Source: Methanococcoides sp. EBM-47 (GTDB taxonomy: Archaea; Halobacteriota; Methanosarcinia; Methanosarcinales; Methanosarcinaceae). Taken from it: a DNA stretch of 64,000 nucleotides. The translations under genes and the position numbers were made by a program. Positions 1 through 10,580 of the stretch are shown in pieces. The stretch lies in assembly GCA_001896725.1 (NCBI GenBank), contig MPPA01000033.1:140328-204327 (forward strand), read 5' to 3'. The notes beneath the pieces are model-generated. The model saw nothing but the letters and a program-made list of their open reading frames with translations. It did not search any database and was not told the DNA's origin. Within the stretch, counting starts at the first letter, position 1, and the number at the start of each line of letters is the position of its first letter.

Positions 1-2
1 AA

Positions 3-1130
3 GGTACCCCGCAACAGATCATGGAGGACAAGGACTCTCTCACTGGTAAATACATGAGCGGAGAACTTAGTATTGAAGTTCCTGAAAAGCGCCGAAGACC
101 CACCGGCAAGCTCGTTCTCTACGGTGCCGGTGAGAACAACCTCAAGGACCTTGACGTGGAATTCCCTCTTGGGATAATGGTGTGCGTCACTGGTGTATCT
201 GGTTCCGGAAAAAGTACGCTCATAAATGAAACTCTTAACAAGGCATTGGCAAAGGAACTCAACAAGGCCAGGGAAAGGCCAGGGAAATATAGGTCAATCA
301 GCGGAATGGAACAGGTGGACAAGGTGATCACCATCGATCAGTCCCCTATTGGCAGAACCCCGCGGTCCAATCCTGCTACTTATACAAACCTGTTCACGCC
401 TATCAGAGAACTATTCGCACAGACGAAACTTGCAAAAGCAAGGGGATATAAGGCCGGCAGGTTCAGTTTCAATATACGTGGGGGCAGATGTGAAGCGTGT
501 TCAGGGGATGGCACTATCACCATAGAGATGAATTTCCTCCCGGACGTGTATGTACCCTGTGAAGTATGCCATGGCAAGCGTTACAACCGTGAGACCCTGG
601 AAATAACTTATAAGGACCGCAATATAGCGGATGTGCTGAATATGACGGTAGAGGAGGCATTGGATTTTTTCAAGAACGTCCCTGTCATCCAACGCAAGCT
701 TCAGACCTTGTATGACGTGGGCCTGGGTTATATAAAAGTTGGTCAGTCCTCCACAACATTATCCGGTGGTGAAGCGCAGCGTGTTAAGCTTGCAACGGAA
801 CTTAGCAAACGTTCCACTGGCAAAACAGTATATATTCTGGACGAACCCACAACAGGCCTTCATTTCCATGATGTTAAGAAGCTACTGGAAGTGTTGCAGC
901 AACTGGTGGACAGTGGGAACACCGTCATAATCATCGAACATAATCTGGATGTCATTAAGACCGCTGACTGGATCATCGATCTTGGACCCGAAGGTGGGGA
1001 AAAAGGTGGACAAGTCATAGCCCAAGGAACACCCGAGGACGTCTCACAGAATGAAATATCCTATACAGCTGAATTTCTCAGACGAAGTATGAATAAAAAG
1101 AAACCATTCAAAGGTTCAGACGATCATTAA
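3..1130 (+). CDS. uvrA: UvrA excinuclease ABC subunit A, C-terminal part (cut by window start)
   Basis: DNA damage recognition ATPase of nucleotide excision repair; it loads UvrB on lesions. The frame is open to the first base, so the N-terminal ATPase half lies outside the window. Visible from the start: a Walker A (GVSGSGKST, about 60 residues in), the C-terminal zinc finger with two Cys-X2-Cys pairs (RCEACSGDG and PCEVCHGK), the ABC signature LSGGEAQR, Walker [12 protein letters not shown] and the closing IIEHNLDVI helix. This is the complete second ABC module of UvrA. It converges with purB, leaving about 20 bp between the stop codons. An internal ATG at 21 is not the start, because conserved UvrA sequence precedes it. 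Confidence 0.97.
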   Translation, partial: GTPQQIMEDKDSLTGKYMSGELSIEVPEKRRRPTGKLVLYGAGENNLKDLDVEFPLGIMVCVTGVSGSGKSTLINETLNKALAKELNKARERPGKYRSISGMEQVDKVITIDQSPIGRTPRSNPATYTNLFTPIRELFAQTKLAKARGYKAGRFSFNIRGGRCEACSGDGTITIEMNFLPDVYVPCEVCHGKRYNRETLEITYKDRNIADVLNMTVEEALDFFKNVPVIQRKLQTLYDVGLGYIKVGQSSTTLSGGEAQRVKLATELSKRSTGKTVYILDEPTTGLHFHDVKKLLEVLQQLVDSGNTVIIIEHNLDVIKTADWIIDLGPEGGEKGGQVIAQGTPEDVSQNEISYTAEFLRRSMNKKKPFKGSDDH

Positions 1131-1151
1131 GCCAGGTTCGAAGAGAAGAGA

Positions 1152-2489
1152 TCATCTTCCCTTCAATTTCTCAATAACCGCTTCAACCTGTTCAACTGCT
1201 GTTCCTATATATCTATCCGGATCAACAAGGTTGTTAATATCCTCTTCTGTGAGGTAATTCGCAACATCAGGTTTTGACAGCAAGACCTCCTTGAAATGCT
1301 TTCCTGTATCGTGAGCTTCCATGGCACTGGAACGTACGATTTCATGTGCTTCCTGACGGCCAACACCACGTTTTGCAAGCTCTATCATAACAGCTTCTCC
1401 CATGTTCAGTCCTCTTAGCAGGTTGAGGTTACGGCGGATGTTCTCCGGATAGAACCTTAGATCTTCTATAACGCCTATACCCAGTTTGATAATGTGATCT
1501 GTGAGCACACATGCTTCAGGGAACACGATCCTTTCGCATGAGGAGTTGGTGAGGTCGCGTTCATCCCACAGGGTGTTGTTCAAAAGTTCGGGTTCCACCA
1601 TTGCACGCACGATCCTTGCAAGACCACATATCTGCTCTGACTTGATAGGATTGCGTTTGTGAGGCATGGTAGATGAACCTACTTGCTTTTTCTTGAAGCT
1701 TTCTTCTATTTCAGCTATCTCCGTTCTTTGAAGAGAACGTATTTCTACGCCTATTTTATCAAGGGTCGTTACAGTGTTGGCCATCCACATGACGAACTCA
1801 GCATGCCTGTCACGCTGTATGATCTGATTTGAAACATCCACAGGACCGATCTCAAGATATTGCATTACAAGTTTCTGTATCTCTATTCCATCCTTGCCAA
1901 AAGCTGCCTGCGTACCCACAGCACCTGTCATCTGTCCTACTAACAGGCGGGGTTTGAGCTGTTCCAGACGTTCGATATGACGTGCAACCTCAGAAGCCCA
2001 GATAGCAAATCTCAGGCCATATGTTGTAGGCACACCTATCTGTCCGTGTGTCCTTGCAGCACATACAGTATGCTTATGGGCCTCGGCCTGCATGAGCAAC
2101 ACGTCCAACAGCATGTGCATCTTGTCTTCTAGGATCTGTACTGCTTCCTTAAGCTGAAGACCAGTGGCAGTATCAAGAATATCATTGGAAGTGGCACCAA
2201 AATGTACCCATTTACCCGCATCTTCCGGACATTTTTCTGAGATCCCTATCACCACGGCCATCATGTCATGGTGTATCTCATCCTCTATCTCCTTCACACG
2301 TTCCAGTTCTACGAGTCCTATGCTGTCTGATATGATATCGGCAGCTTTCTTAGGGATCAGACCTATATCGGCTTCAGCTTTAGCAAGTGCAGCTTCTACG
2401 ATCATCAGTTTTTTAAGGCGATTGGATTCGCTCCAGACAAATTTCATTTCTTCTGTACCATAACGATATTCAATTGGATGAATGGACAT
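1152..2489 (-). CDS. purB: Adenylosuccinate lyase
   Basis: Cleaves adenylosuccinate to AMP plus fumarate and SAICAR to AICAR plus fumarate in purine synthesis. The 445-residue protein has the fumarase/aspartase superfamily signature GSSTMPHKRNP at residues 271-281, the catalytic loop with its essential serine, together with GATSND near 98-103 and RTHGQ at 146-150. Length is normal for the archaeal enzyme. The ATG is preceded by a clear ribosome binding site, AGGAGAT, about 7 bases upstream. It lies downstream of the TPR gene on the same strand, after a 140-bp gap, so it may have its own promoter. Confidence 0.97.
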   Translation of the reverse strand: MSIHPIEYRYGTEEMKFVWSESNRLKKLMIVEAALAKAEADIGLIPKKAADIISDSIGLVELERVKEIEDEIHHDMMAVVIGISEKCPEDAGKWVHFGATSNDILDTATGLQLKEAVQILEDKMHMLLDVLLMQAEAHKHTVCAARTHGQIGVPTTYGLRFAIWASEVARHIERLEQLKPRLLVGQMTGAVGTQAAFGKDGIEIQKLVMQYLEIGPVDVSNQIIQRDRHAEFVMWMANTVTTLDKIGVEIRSLQRTEIAEIEESFKKKQVGSSTMPHKRNPIKSEQICGLARIVRAMVEPELLNNTLWDERDLTNSSCERIVFPEACVLTDHIIKLGIGVIEDLRFYPENIRRNLNLLRGLNMGEAVMIELAKRGVGRQEAHEIVRSSAMEAHDTGKHFKEVLLSKPDVANYLTEEDINNLVDPDRYIGTAVEQVEAVIEKLKGR

Positions 2490-2630
2490 GTATATATCTC
2501 CTGAAATTGTTTTTATAGCCTCTCTGACGTATAGTAAGTCTGAACCAATAAATATGCTTTGAATGACAATCTCTTTGTAATAAATAGAAAAATAAAAAAG
2601 GACAATGGCAGATCAATAGGTCTTTTGCCA

Positions 2631-5600
2631 TCAGTTTCCCGGACTGAAGGAAGGACGAGTGGGTTGAAGCTCATATCCAATGCTTCCGTTCTGTTGTTGG
2701 GAAGTGGTATCATCTTCCGGATACCATCTTGCAGGAAGTTGATAGTCCAACGATTCACTGTATGTTGTAGGAAGGAAGAACTGTGTTCCGCGGTCCTTTA
2801 ACGATGCTTCGAAACCGGGATCGATGGATTCCAATGTCTGCTTACATATTTCTGCCTCCTCAGCTTTACCTATCCTATACAGAGCGAATCGCTTGTTGTA
2901 AAGGGCTGATGTACAGGCAGGGTCAATGGCAAGAGCGCTATCATAACAGGATACAGCAGTTTCGACCTGGCCCATTATATTGAATATGAAACCCATGTTG
3001 TACCAGGCAGGGATACACATGGGATCCATTTCAAGGGTTTTGTTATAATAGAAAATTGAACCCTTATAGCTGCTAACAAGGTACGAAATAGTACCTTTAT
3101 GGTACATTGCAGATACAGATGTGGGATCAATTGCCAGCACCTTATCATATTCTGCCAGAGCTTGCTGATAGTCTCCTTTAAGGTAGAAGGAGAAGGCTTT
3201 TGTTCCCATTAACAGGGTGTCCGACGGCTCCAACTGGAGCAACTGGTCATAGCAAGCGATGGCATCATCGTGTCTACCCATCCTGTCAAGTGCCAAGCCT
3301 TTCTGATAGATGACATCCGTGTTCTGAGGTTGCATTGCAATGATCTGGTCATAACTACCTATGGCCATGTCAAATTGTCCAAGCTTCTCGTACGCTGTGC
3401 TCTGCTTATAAAGGATACTGATATTATCAGGTTCGATCTCAAGTGCCTTATTATAAGAAGATGCTGCATCCAGATATTTCTCAAGTGCATAGTAGGCATC
3501 ACCACGGTCACATAGGGCCTGAGAGTTCTTTGGATCTATGGATAGAACGGTGTTTGCATATTGAAGAGCTTGTTCATAGGAACCTGTACTGTAAAATACA
3601 CGCCCTTTCTGCAGCATGGCAGGACTGTTCTGAGGCTCAAGAGCAAGTACATTATCAAAACATATCAATGCTCTGTCCATATCACCAGTGCTGAAAGAAA
3701 CAACTCCTAAAGAATACCATGCAGGAGAATAGGATGGGTCAATGGTCACAGCATTCTCATAGTGTTCAATGGCCCACAGATCCATCCCAGCTTCCATTAG
3801 GACCGAGCCTTTATCACATAAAACCTTAACAGACATCGGATCAAGCATAAGGGCTTTGTCAAAGCAGGCGATAGCATCATCGTAACTACCAGTGTTCTGG
3901 TAAGAAATACCCTTAGCATCCCATACATCAATAGCGTTCACGGTAAAATATTTTGCATGAGGTTCTTTTTCATTGTTAACGGACCTTACCACAATGCTGG
4001 ATGCTTCATTATTGCCTATGGGAGAGAGGGCCAAGCCCTTGAAGATCTGGAACATCGTAGCTTTATCATTTCTCTTTCTGTTCATATTTTCAATTGCATT
4101 GTCTGCTTTTATAAGATTATTATCTATATTTATACGGAAATTAGCTTCCTTATATCCCGGACTTAATACAAGTGTCTGCTCATACGCAGAAATGGCTTCT
4201 TCATATTTTCCAAGCTTGTCGAGAACTGTACCCTTGAGATACCATATATCAGCAGATTCCGGATGTAGCTCCAGCAATTTATTATAAGTGTTGAGCGACT
4301 CTGTGTATCTTCCCATGGTTTCAAGGTTAGAGGCCTTTGCATATAGAGCAGCTGAAAATCCTGGATTTTCTTTAATGGCTTTATCATAACTTTTTATGGC
4401 ATCTACTGGCCGACCGAGCTTGTCAAGGGCCATACCTCTCTCAAACCATACTTTTGCACAAGACTCTTCATTGAGGGCTTTACTATAACTAGCAACAGCT
4501 TCTTCGTACTTTTGGACCATGTCAAAAGCTTTTGCACGATCGTACCAGACTATAGCAAAGTTGGGTTCGAGCTTCGTTACCTTGTCATAGGATGATATTG
4601 CATCCTCATAATTACCAAGCTTATAATATGCCGTACCTTTATTGTACCATATATGCGCTGAGTCGGTTTTGAATTGAGGGGATTCGGTATAACATTCCAT
4701 TGAATTGACCTCATCTATAAAAAGGTAAGAAGATATGTCTGCCACATACAAACCGCTCAGACCATCGGGATTTAACTGTAGCGCACGGTCATAACATTCT
4801 ATTGCTTCAGAATATCTCCCCAGAGAATCCAGATTTCTACCTTTCTTGTTCCATGCAGTCGCATTTTTCGGGTCGAGCGTAAGCATTTGATCATAACAGT
4901 TAATAGCATCAGTATATTGTCCCAGACTATCATAGCTCAGTGCCTGCAGATACCAAGCCTCTATATTGTAAGGGTCATGGGTAAGAAGGATATTATATGC
5001 CTCTATAGCTGATGTGTGATCTCCAAGGGCAACTGCTGATCTTGCTTTCCCAGACAATGCTTCAGTATTGAGAGGCTCAAGCTTCAGAACATTGTCATAA
5101 TCTGCAATGGCCTTTTCGAGTTCACCGATGGTTTCATAAGCATTTGCCCTTGCAAACCAGATGTCAGGTTCATCTGGGACTATTGCCAGGGCTGTATTGA
5201 AAGAGGCAATGGAGTCATTGTATCTTCCTACATGTAAATAGGAATAACCCGTATCATATATGGAATTCGCATATTTTGAGAAAATGTTCAGTATCTCATC
5301 ATAACAGGCCATTGCCTCATCATTCCTTCCAAGACCATCAAGGGATTTGCCTTTATGATATACCAGTTTAATATACTCAATATCAAAAGTTGTAATGTTG
5401 TTATCATTTAAAACATATCCATTTGAAGAAGAAGAAGAAGAAGAAGAAGCCGATGACTGACCTGAAGATTGAGTTGGATATTGCACACCGAATTTTTCAA
5501 GAGAGGTCTCATAGATGTTAAGAGATTCGTTATATCTGCCTAAAGCTTCCAGCATGATGCCTTTTTTGTAAAGGATATCACTGGAATTAGATTTCATGCC

Positions 5601-5876
5601 CAGGATGATCTCATAGGACTCTAGGGCAGATTTGGGGTTTCCCATAAGGTATTGTGCTTCAGCCTTATTCTCAAGGATTTCAGTTGATAGGGGATCGAGC
5701 TCCAGTGCCTGATCAAAGAAGTTCAGGGCTTCTGTATACGAACCGTTGCGACTCATTTCAAGACCTTGTTCATTGAAGGACCTTGCCTCATAACTCATAC
5801 CATTAGCACACGGAACAAAAAGTAAAACCAATATCAATATTGTGCAAACTGAAAGGAATAATTTATTTAATGCCAT
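2631..5876 (-). CDS. Giant secreted tetratricopeptide repeat protein
   Basis: A 1081-residue protein made almost entirely of tandem 34-residue TPR units (pattern W/Y-X2-G/K ... Y-X2-A/S-I/L-X2-Y/F-D-X-A/V-L-X-L/I-X-P); I estimate more than twenty, so it is probably a superhelical protein-binding scaffold. The N terminus is a signal peptide (basic MALNK, hydrophobic stretch to about residue 22, then CANG), which places it outside the cytoplasmic membrane. There is no C-terminal anchor. A poly-serine tract near residue 145, encoded by a trinucleotide run, interrupts an early repeat, and further non-TPR inserts occur near residues 380-400 and 590-650. An AGGT ribosome binding site precedes the ATG. 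Its partner is unknown. Methanosarcinaceae commonly carry such proteins. Confidence 0.88.
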   Translation of the reverse strand: MALNKLFLSVCTILILVLLFVPCANGMSYEARSFNEQGLEMSRNGSYTEALNFFDQALELDPLSTEILENKAEAQYLMGNPKSALESYEIILGMKSNSSDILYKKGIMLEALGRYNESLNIYETSLEKFGVQYPTQSSGQSSASSSSSSSSNGYVLNDNNITTFDIEYIKLVYHKGKSLDGLGRNDEAMACYDEILNIFSKYANSIYDTGYSYLHVGRYNDSIASFNTALAIVPDEPDIWFARANAYETIGELEKAIADYDNVLKLEPLNTEALSGKARSAVALGDHTSAIEAYNILLTHDPYNIEAWYLQALSYDSLGQYTDAINCYDQMLTLDPKNATAWNKKGRNLDSLGRYSEAIECYDRALQLNPDGLSGLYVADISSYLFIDEVNSMECYTESPQFKTDSAHIWYNKGTAYYKLGNYEDAISSYDKVTKLEPNFAIVWYDRAKAFDMVQKYEEAVASYSKALNEESCAKVWFERGMALDKLGRPVDAIKSYDKAIKENPGFSAALYAKASNLETMGRYTESLNTYNKLLELHPESADIWYLKGTVLDKLGKYEEAISAYEQTLVLSPGYKEANFRINIDNNLIKADNAIENMNRKRNDKATMFQIFKGLALSPIGNNEASSIVVRSVNNEKEPHAKYFTVNAIDVWDAKGISYQNTGSYDDAIACFDKALMLDPMSVKVLCDKGSVLMEAGMDLWAIEHYENAVTIDPSYSPAWYSLGVVSFSTGDMDRALICFDNVLALEPQNSPAMLQKGRVFYSTGSYEQALQYANTVLSIDPKNSQALCDRGDAYYALEKYLDAASSYNKALEIEPDNISILYKQSTAYEKLGQFDMAIGSYDQIIAMQPQNTDVIYQKGLALDRMGRHDDAIACYDQLLQLEPSDTLLMGTKAFSFYLKGDYQQALAEYDKVLAIDPTSVSAMYHKGTISYLVSSYKGSIFYYNKTLEMDPMCIPAWYNMGFIFNIMGQVETAVSCYDSALAIDPACTSALYNKRFALYRIGKAEEAEICKQTLESIDPGFEASLKDRGTQFFLPTTYSESLDYQLPARWYPEDDTTSQQQNGSIGYELQPTRPSFSPGN
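5411..5450. repeat. GAA/TTC-type trinucleotide tract coding poly-serine
   Basis: A run of about eight consecutive gaa/gaag units on the plus strand (tct/ttc on the coding strand) encodes the run of serines in the TPR protein near residue 145. Such simple repeats can change length by slippage in steps of one codon without shifting frame. No homologous tract is seen elsewhere in the window. Confidence 0.7.
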
Positions 5877-5962
5877 CTGAATACCTGTCAGGAAATTCTA
5901 GTGATTATGACCTTATTGTGTTATATTAGATAAGATTTTTGTTCTTCTTTTAACGAACAAAT

Positions 5963-5985
5963 TATACATTGTTATATAGCCAAAT
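5963..5985 (-). promoter_or_regulatory. Putative TATA-type promoter of the TPR gene
   Basis: On the minus strand a box reading GCTATATAAC (5971-5980) lies about 95 bases before the TPR start codon in an AT-rich intergenic region of 236 bp. Predicted initiation about 25 bases downstream would give a leader of roughly 70 bases. Pattern match only. Confidence 0.4.
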
Positions 5986-6112
5986 TTAAGCTCCATACTA
6001 GAAAAGACATGCGTGATATAAATATTTTATTCAATTAAAATAATAAAATCAATTTAAATAGATACACCCTTCAAAAAAGTGAAAATATGTGTATGCCTTT
6101 CCGGTATACGAT

Positions 6113-7294
6113 CTACTTCTCAACGAACTTTTTGTACAACCGTGCCTGGAAACCATGGTACTTGGCAAATCCCTCGGCATCCTTCTGGTCAATGGAAGAT
6201 GTGTCGAAGGACACAAGATCCTCGGAATACAGTGCGTATGGTGATGAGCGGGCCAGCAGTGTAACACTACCCTTGTAAAGCTTCACGGTAACAGTACCGG
6301 TGACACGTTCCTGGGTCTTGTCAATGAAAGCGTTCAGGTCGTGGTACAGAGGCTCGTCCACAAGACCGGAATATGCAAGCTCAGACCATTGCTCATCCAC
6401 TATCTTCTTGAACCTTAGCTCAGGTCTGGTAAGCACCAGCTTCTCCAAATCCCTGTGAGCTGCAAGTAATACAGTAGCTGCGGGGTGCTCATAGTTCTCC
6501 CTGGCCTTGAGGCCCAGTACACGATCCTCGATCATGTCGGTACGTCCCACACCATGTGAGCCTGCTATCTTATTAAGCTGCTCGATAAGCTCCACACCAT
6601 CAAGCTTCCTGCCGTCAAGGGATACCGGCACACCCTTTTCGAAACCGATCACAATGATCTGCGCCTCAGGTGCTCTTTCTGGAGATACTGTCCATTGATA
6701 TATCTCCTCAGGAGGGATGAAGCTGGGATCTTCCAGTTTGCCACCCTCGATACTGCGGCTCCAGATGTTCTCATCCACGCTCCATGGCCTGGCGCTGGTA
6801 GCCGCCACCGGGATGCCGTGCTTTTTTGCATAATCGATCTCCCATTCACGGGTGAGGTTCATATCTCTCATAGGTGCCACAACGTCCAGGTCAGTGAGCC
6901 TGAAAACAGCCTCGAACCTCAGCTGATCGTTACCCTTACCGGTACAACCATGAGCAAGTGCCACCGCATTCTCTTTCTCTGCAACCTCCACGACCTTGCG
7001 TGCGATGAGCGGACGAGCCACGGCAGTGCCCATAACATAACCTTCATAGTCGCCATTGGCTTTGATCAGGGGGAAGATATAATCCTTCACGAACTCAGCC
7101 TTTGCATCAATGGTATAATGTCCGTCACTTATCTTTTTTGCTTTTTGTTCAGCCTCCAGTACTTCCTGCCTGGGCTGTCCCACATCCACTGACACTGTGA
7201 TGACCTTATCGTAACCGTATTCTTCCTTGAGTATGGGGATACATATGGAAGTGTCCAGTCCCCCTGAATAAGCGAGCACTACTTTCTTTGACAT
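6113..7294 (-). CDS. argG: Argininosuccinate synthase
   Basis: Condenses citrulline and aspartate with ATP to argininosuccinate, the penultimate arginine step. The 393-residue protein opens with the PP-loop ATP pyrophosphatase motif AYSGGLDTS (residues 8-16) and has the family block [14 protein letters not shown] in the middle, which contacts the substrates. Length is standard. It follows carB by 58 bp on the same strand, forming a probable carA-carB-argG unit that supplies carbamoyl phosphate and then uses citrulline. argH is about 43 kb away in this window. The gene ends with an amber TAG codon. Confidence 0.97.
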   Translation of the reverse strand: MSKKVVLAYSGGLDTSICIPILKEEYGYDKVITVSVDVGQPRQEVLEAEQKAKKISDGHYTIDAKAEFVKDYIFPLIKANGDYEGYVMGTAVARPLIARKVVEVAEKENAVALAHGCTGKGNDQLRFEAVFRLTDLDVVAPMRDMNLTREWEIDYAKKHGIPVAATSARPWSVDENIWSRSIEGGKLEDPSFIPPEEIYQWTVSPERAPEAQIIVIGFEKGVPVSLDGRKLDGVELIEQLNKIAGSHGVGRTDMIEDRVLGLKARENYEHPAATVLLAAHRDLEKLVLTRPELRFKKIVDEQWSELAYSGLVDEPLYHDLNAFIDKTQERVTGTVTVKLYKGSVTLLARSSPYALYSEDLVSFDTSSIDQKDAEGFAKYHGFQARLYKKFVEK

Positions 7295-7352
7295 GATTTC
7301 CTTCCTCAGAATATACTCGAACTATAACAAGAAAAGTAAATAAAAGCTATCC

Positions 7353-10300
7353 TTAATTGAGAACCTTCCTATGATATTCATTGATGGACTTAGTGACGAT
7401 CTCACCGGCCTTCATGGCCTCAATGGCCCTGGCTGCAGCTATCGCAGCCTGGATGGTAGTGATGTACGGTATCTTGAAGTCCACAGCAGCCCTGCGTATC
7501 ATGTAACCATCCTTGCGGGATTGCTTGGTGATAGGTGTGTTGATGACCAGGGATACCTCGTTCCTGCGCATCATGTCAATGACATTAGGACTTCCCTCGC
7601 GTACTTTTTTTATAATGTCCATCATGATCCCATGTTCTGCAAGATATTCTGCAGTGCCTTTAGTGCCTATAAGCTCTATACCAGCATTCTTCAATATGCG
7701 GGCAACTTCCACAAGCTGGACCCTGTCACTCCCTCGAATGGACATGAATACCTTTCCGGTAAGCGGTAATAGATTATCTGCACTGAGCTGCGCCTTAAAG
7801 AAAGCACGGCCATAATCATAGTCTATGCCCATTACTTCACCCGTGCTCTTCATCTCAGGTCCCAACACCGGATCAGCACCCGGCAGTTTATCAAAGGGCA
7901 ACAATACTTCCTTTACAGATACGTGGTTCATTTTAGGTTCTTTCTCAAGAGAATAACCCATATCTTTCAAGGAATGGCCTATAATGACCTTTGCAGCGAT
8001 CTTGGCAAGTGGGATCCCCACTGCCTTGGAAACGAAGGGTACTGTTCTGCTTGAACGCGGATTTGCTTCAAGTACATATATGATATCGTTCTGCTTTGCC
8101 ATCTGGATGTTCAGCAATCCCTTCACGTTCAGTGCCAGGGCGATCTTACGTGTGTAGTCCCTGACCGTTTCCAGGGTCTCCTCATCAAATGACTGAGGCG
8201 GTATCACGCAGGCAGAATCACCGGAATGCACACCTGCCTCCTCTATATGTTCCATGATAGCCCCGATAAGCACGTCCTTGCCGTCACATACTGCATCCAC
8301 ATCGATTTCCACAGCACTCTCCAGGAAATCATCAATGAGTATAGGATGCTCTGGTGACACCCTTACAGCCTCACGCATGTACTTTTCCAGATCGTTCTGG
8401 TCGTACACGATCTCCATGGCCCTGCCGCCAAGTACATATGATGGTCTCACGAGCACAGGATACCCTATGCGTGCAGCCACCTCAAAAGCGTCTTTCTGGG
8501 ATATGGCATAACCTGCTTCAGGCTGGTTGATGCCCAGCTGCTTCATCATAATGTTGAATTTTTCCCTGTTCTCTGCAATATCCATGTCCACCGGAGAAGT
8601 GCCCATGATAACGGTAGGGATATCAGCCCGCCTCTTTAGTTCCTTTTCCAGAGGTATTGACAGGTTCACAGATGTCTGGCCACCGAACTGCACCAGCACC
8701 CCATCCGGCTTTTCCTTTTCGATGACATTCATGACATCCTCAAGGGTAAGAGGCTCAAAGAAGAGCTTATCAGAAGTGTCATAGTCAGTAGATACGGTTT
8801 CAGGGTTGTTGTTGATGATATGGGCTTCTATACCCTCCTCCCTGATAGCTGTTACAGCATGTACTGTACAATAGTCGAATTCAATACCCTGGCCGATCCT
8901 GATAGGGCCTGCGCCCAGGATGAGGACCTTCTTATTGTCAGAGGGTTTAGTCTCACACATCTGCTCGTAGCATGAATAGTAATAAGGAGTAGCAGCCGCG
9001 AACTCTGCAGCACATGTATCCACCATTTTGTAAGTGGTGATAATACCTGCGCTGCGCCTCATGTCATTGATCTCTGCACGGGTCCTGCCAGTAAGCTCAC
9101 CAATGCGCTCATCGGTGAAACCCATACGCTTGCTTTTCCTGAGCAGATCTGCTGACAGGTCATTCTTGTGACCTGCTTCCTTAAGCTCGTTTTCCATATC
9201 GATGATATGCTTTATCTTATTAAGGAAGAAAGGATCGATAGATGTGAGCTCTCTGATCTCTTCTATTGAGAAGCCTGTTGTTAGGGCTTTATAGATAACG
9301 AACAGCCTCTCGCTCGTAGGGGTCTTCAGAAGTGTCGTGATCTCATTATTGCTCCATTCCCCTTCCCCAAAGTACGCATCAATGTCCAGGGACCTTATGG
9401 CCTTGAGCAATGATTCCTCAAAGGTCCTGCCGATAGCCATTACTTCTCCTGTGCTCTTCATGGCAGTGGTCAAGGTCTTATCTGCTGTCACGAACTTGTC
9501 GAATGGCCAGCGCGGGATCTTTGTAACAATATAGTCAATGGTAGGTTCAAAGGATGCGGGGGTCTTCTTAGTAACATCGTTGAGGATCTCATCCAAGGCC
9601 ATGCCTATTGCTATCTTTGCAGTGACCCTTGCTATTGGATAACCCGTGGCCTTTGATGCCAGGGCCGATGAGCGGGATACACGTGGATTAACTTCCACGA
9701 TCCTGTACTCTCCATCCTTCACAGCAAATTGGATATTACAACCACCTTCGATTCCTAATGCCCGGATGATCTTAATGGCTGCTGTCCTCAGCATCCGGTT
9801 ATCTTCATCATTGAGTGTCTGGGAAGGTGTCACCACGATGGAGTCGCCGGTGTGGATACCCATGGGATCTATGTTCTCCATGTTACATATCACTATACAT
9901 GTATCGTTGGCATCTCTCATTACCTCGTACTCGAACTCCTTCCACCCCAGCACACTTTCTTCTATAAGCACTTGATTGATACGGCTTCGGCGAAGTCCCC
10001 GCTCTGTTATTTCCAGTAGCTCCTCTCGGGAATGAGCGATACCTCCACCTGCGCCTCCTAAGGTATAGGCTGGCCTTATGATAAGAGGTAAACCCAGCTC
10101 ATCAATGAGCCCTTCTGCTTCTGTCAGTGTGGACACTGCCTTACTGCGTGGCACCTTCTCACCGATGCCCTCCATGGCTTCCTTGAAGAGCTCACGGTCC
10201 TCAGTGTTCTTGATAGCCTGAAGCGGCGTGCCTAGCAGCTTTACGCCGAACTTCTCGAAGATGCCCATTTCAGCAAGCTCACTGGTGATGTTAAGGCCGG

Positions 10301-10580
10301 TCTGACCACCTATGCCTGCAATGATACCGTCAGGTCTTTCTTTCTCAATGATCATTGCCACAGTTCTGGGGTCAAGCGGCTCTATATAGACAGCATCTGC
10401 CATTTCAGGATCTGTCATAATGGTGGCAGGGTTGGAGTTCACTAGCACTACCTGTAATCCCTCTTCCTTAAGGGAACGGCATGCTTGGCTGCCTGAAAAG
10501 TCGAACTCTGCTGCCTGACCAATAGTGATGGGACCTGAGCCTATAAGCAGTACTTTTTTAATATCTGTCCTCTTGGGCAT
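7353..10580 (-). CDS. carB: Carbamoyl phosphate synthase large subunit
   Basis: Makes carbamoyl phosphate from bicarbonate, ammonia (delivered by CarA) and two ATP for pyrimidines and arginine. The 1075-residue protein shows the internal duplication of the family: a first half starting KKVLLIGSGPITIGQ and a second starting KKVLILGAGPIRIGQ near residue 555, each with an ATP-grasp fold and glycine-rich loops (IIRPAYTLGGAGGG, LVRPSYVLGGRAM). The last 130 residues are the MGS-like allosteric domain. The start codon overlaps the carA stop in TAATG, indicating translational coupling. A single full-length gene, not split as in some archaea. Confidence 0.98.
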   Translation of the reverse strand: MPKRTDIKKVLLIGSGPITIGQAAEFDFSGSQACRSLKEEGLQVVLVNSNPATIMTDPEMADAVYIEPLDPRTVAMIIEKERPDGIIAGIGGQTGLNITSELAEMGIFEKFGVKLLGTPLQAIKNTEDRELFKEAMEGIGEKVPRSKAVSTLTEAEGLIDELGLPLIIRPAYTLGGAGGGIAHSREELLEITERGLRRSRINQVLIEESVLGWKEFEYEVMRDANDTCIVICNMENIDPMGIHTGDSIVVTPSQTLNDEDNRMLRTAAIKIIRALGIEGGCNIQFAVKDGEYRIVEVNPRVSRSSALASKATGYPIARVTAKIAIGMALDEILNDVTKKTPASFEPTIDYIVTKIPRWPFDKFVTADKTLTTAMKSTGEVMAIGRTFEESLLKAIRSLDIDAYFGEGEWSNNEITTLLKTPTSERLFVIYKALTTGFSIEEIRELTSIDPFFLNKIKHIIDMENELKEAGHKNDLSADLLRKSKRMGFTDERIGELTGRTRAEINDMRRSAGIITTYKMVDTCAAEFAAATPYYYSCYEQMCETKPSDNKKVLILGAGPIRIGQGIEFDYCTVHAVTAIREEGIEAHIINNNPETVSTDYDTSDKLFFEPLTLEDVMNVIEKEKPDGVLVQFGGQTSVNLSIPLEKELKRRADIPTVIMGTSPVDMDIAENREKFNIMMKQLGINQPEAGYAISQKDAFEVAARIGYPVLVRPSYVLGGRAMEIVYDQNDLEKYMREAVRVSPEHPILIDDFLESAVEIDVDAVCDGKDVLIGAIMEHIEEAGVHSGDSACVIPPQSFDEETLETVRDYTRKIALALNVKGLLNIQMAKQNDIIYVLEANPRSSRTVPFVSKAVGIPLAKIAAKVIIGHSLKDMGYSLEKEPKMNHVSVKEVLLPFDKLPGADPVLGPEMKSTGEVMGIDYDYGRAFFKAQLSADNLLPLTGKVFMSIRGSDRVQLVEVARILKNAGIELIGTKGTAEYLAEHGIMMDIIKKVREGSPNVIDMMRRNEVSLVINTPITKQSRKDGYMIRRAAVDFKIPYITTIQAAIAAARAIEAMKAGEIVTKSINEYHRKVLN

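Noticed and set aside
6695..7192. A 165-codon plus-strand frame antisense to argG
   Set aside because: Fully inside argG, whose protein is clearly conserved; no ribosome binding site and no recognisable composition.
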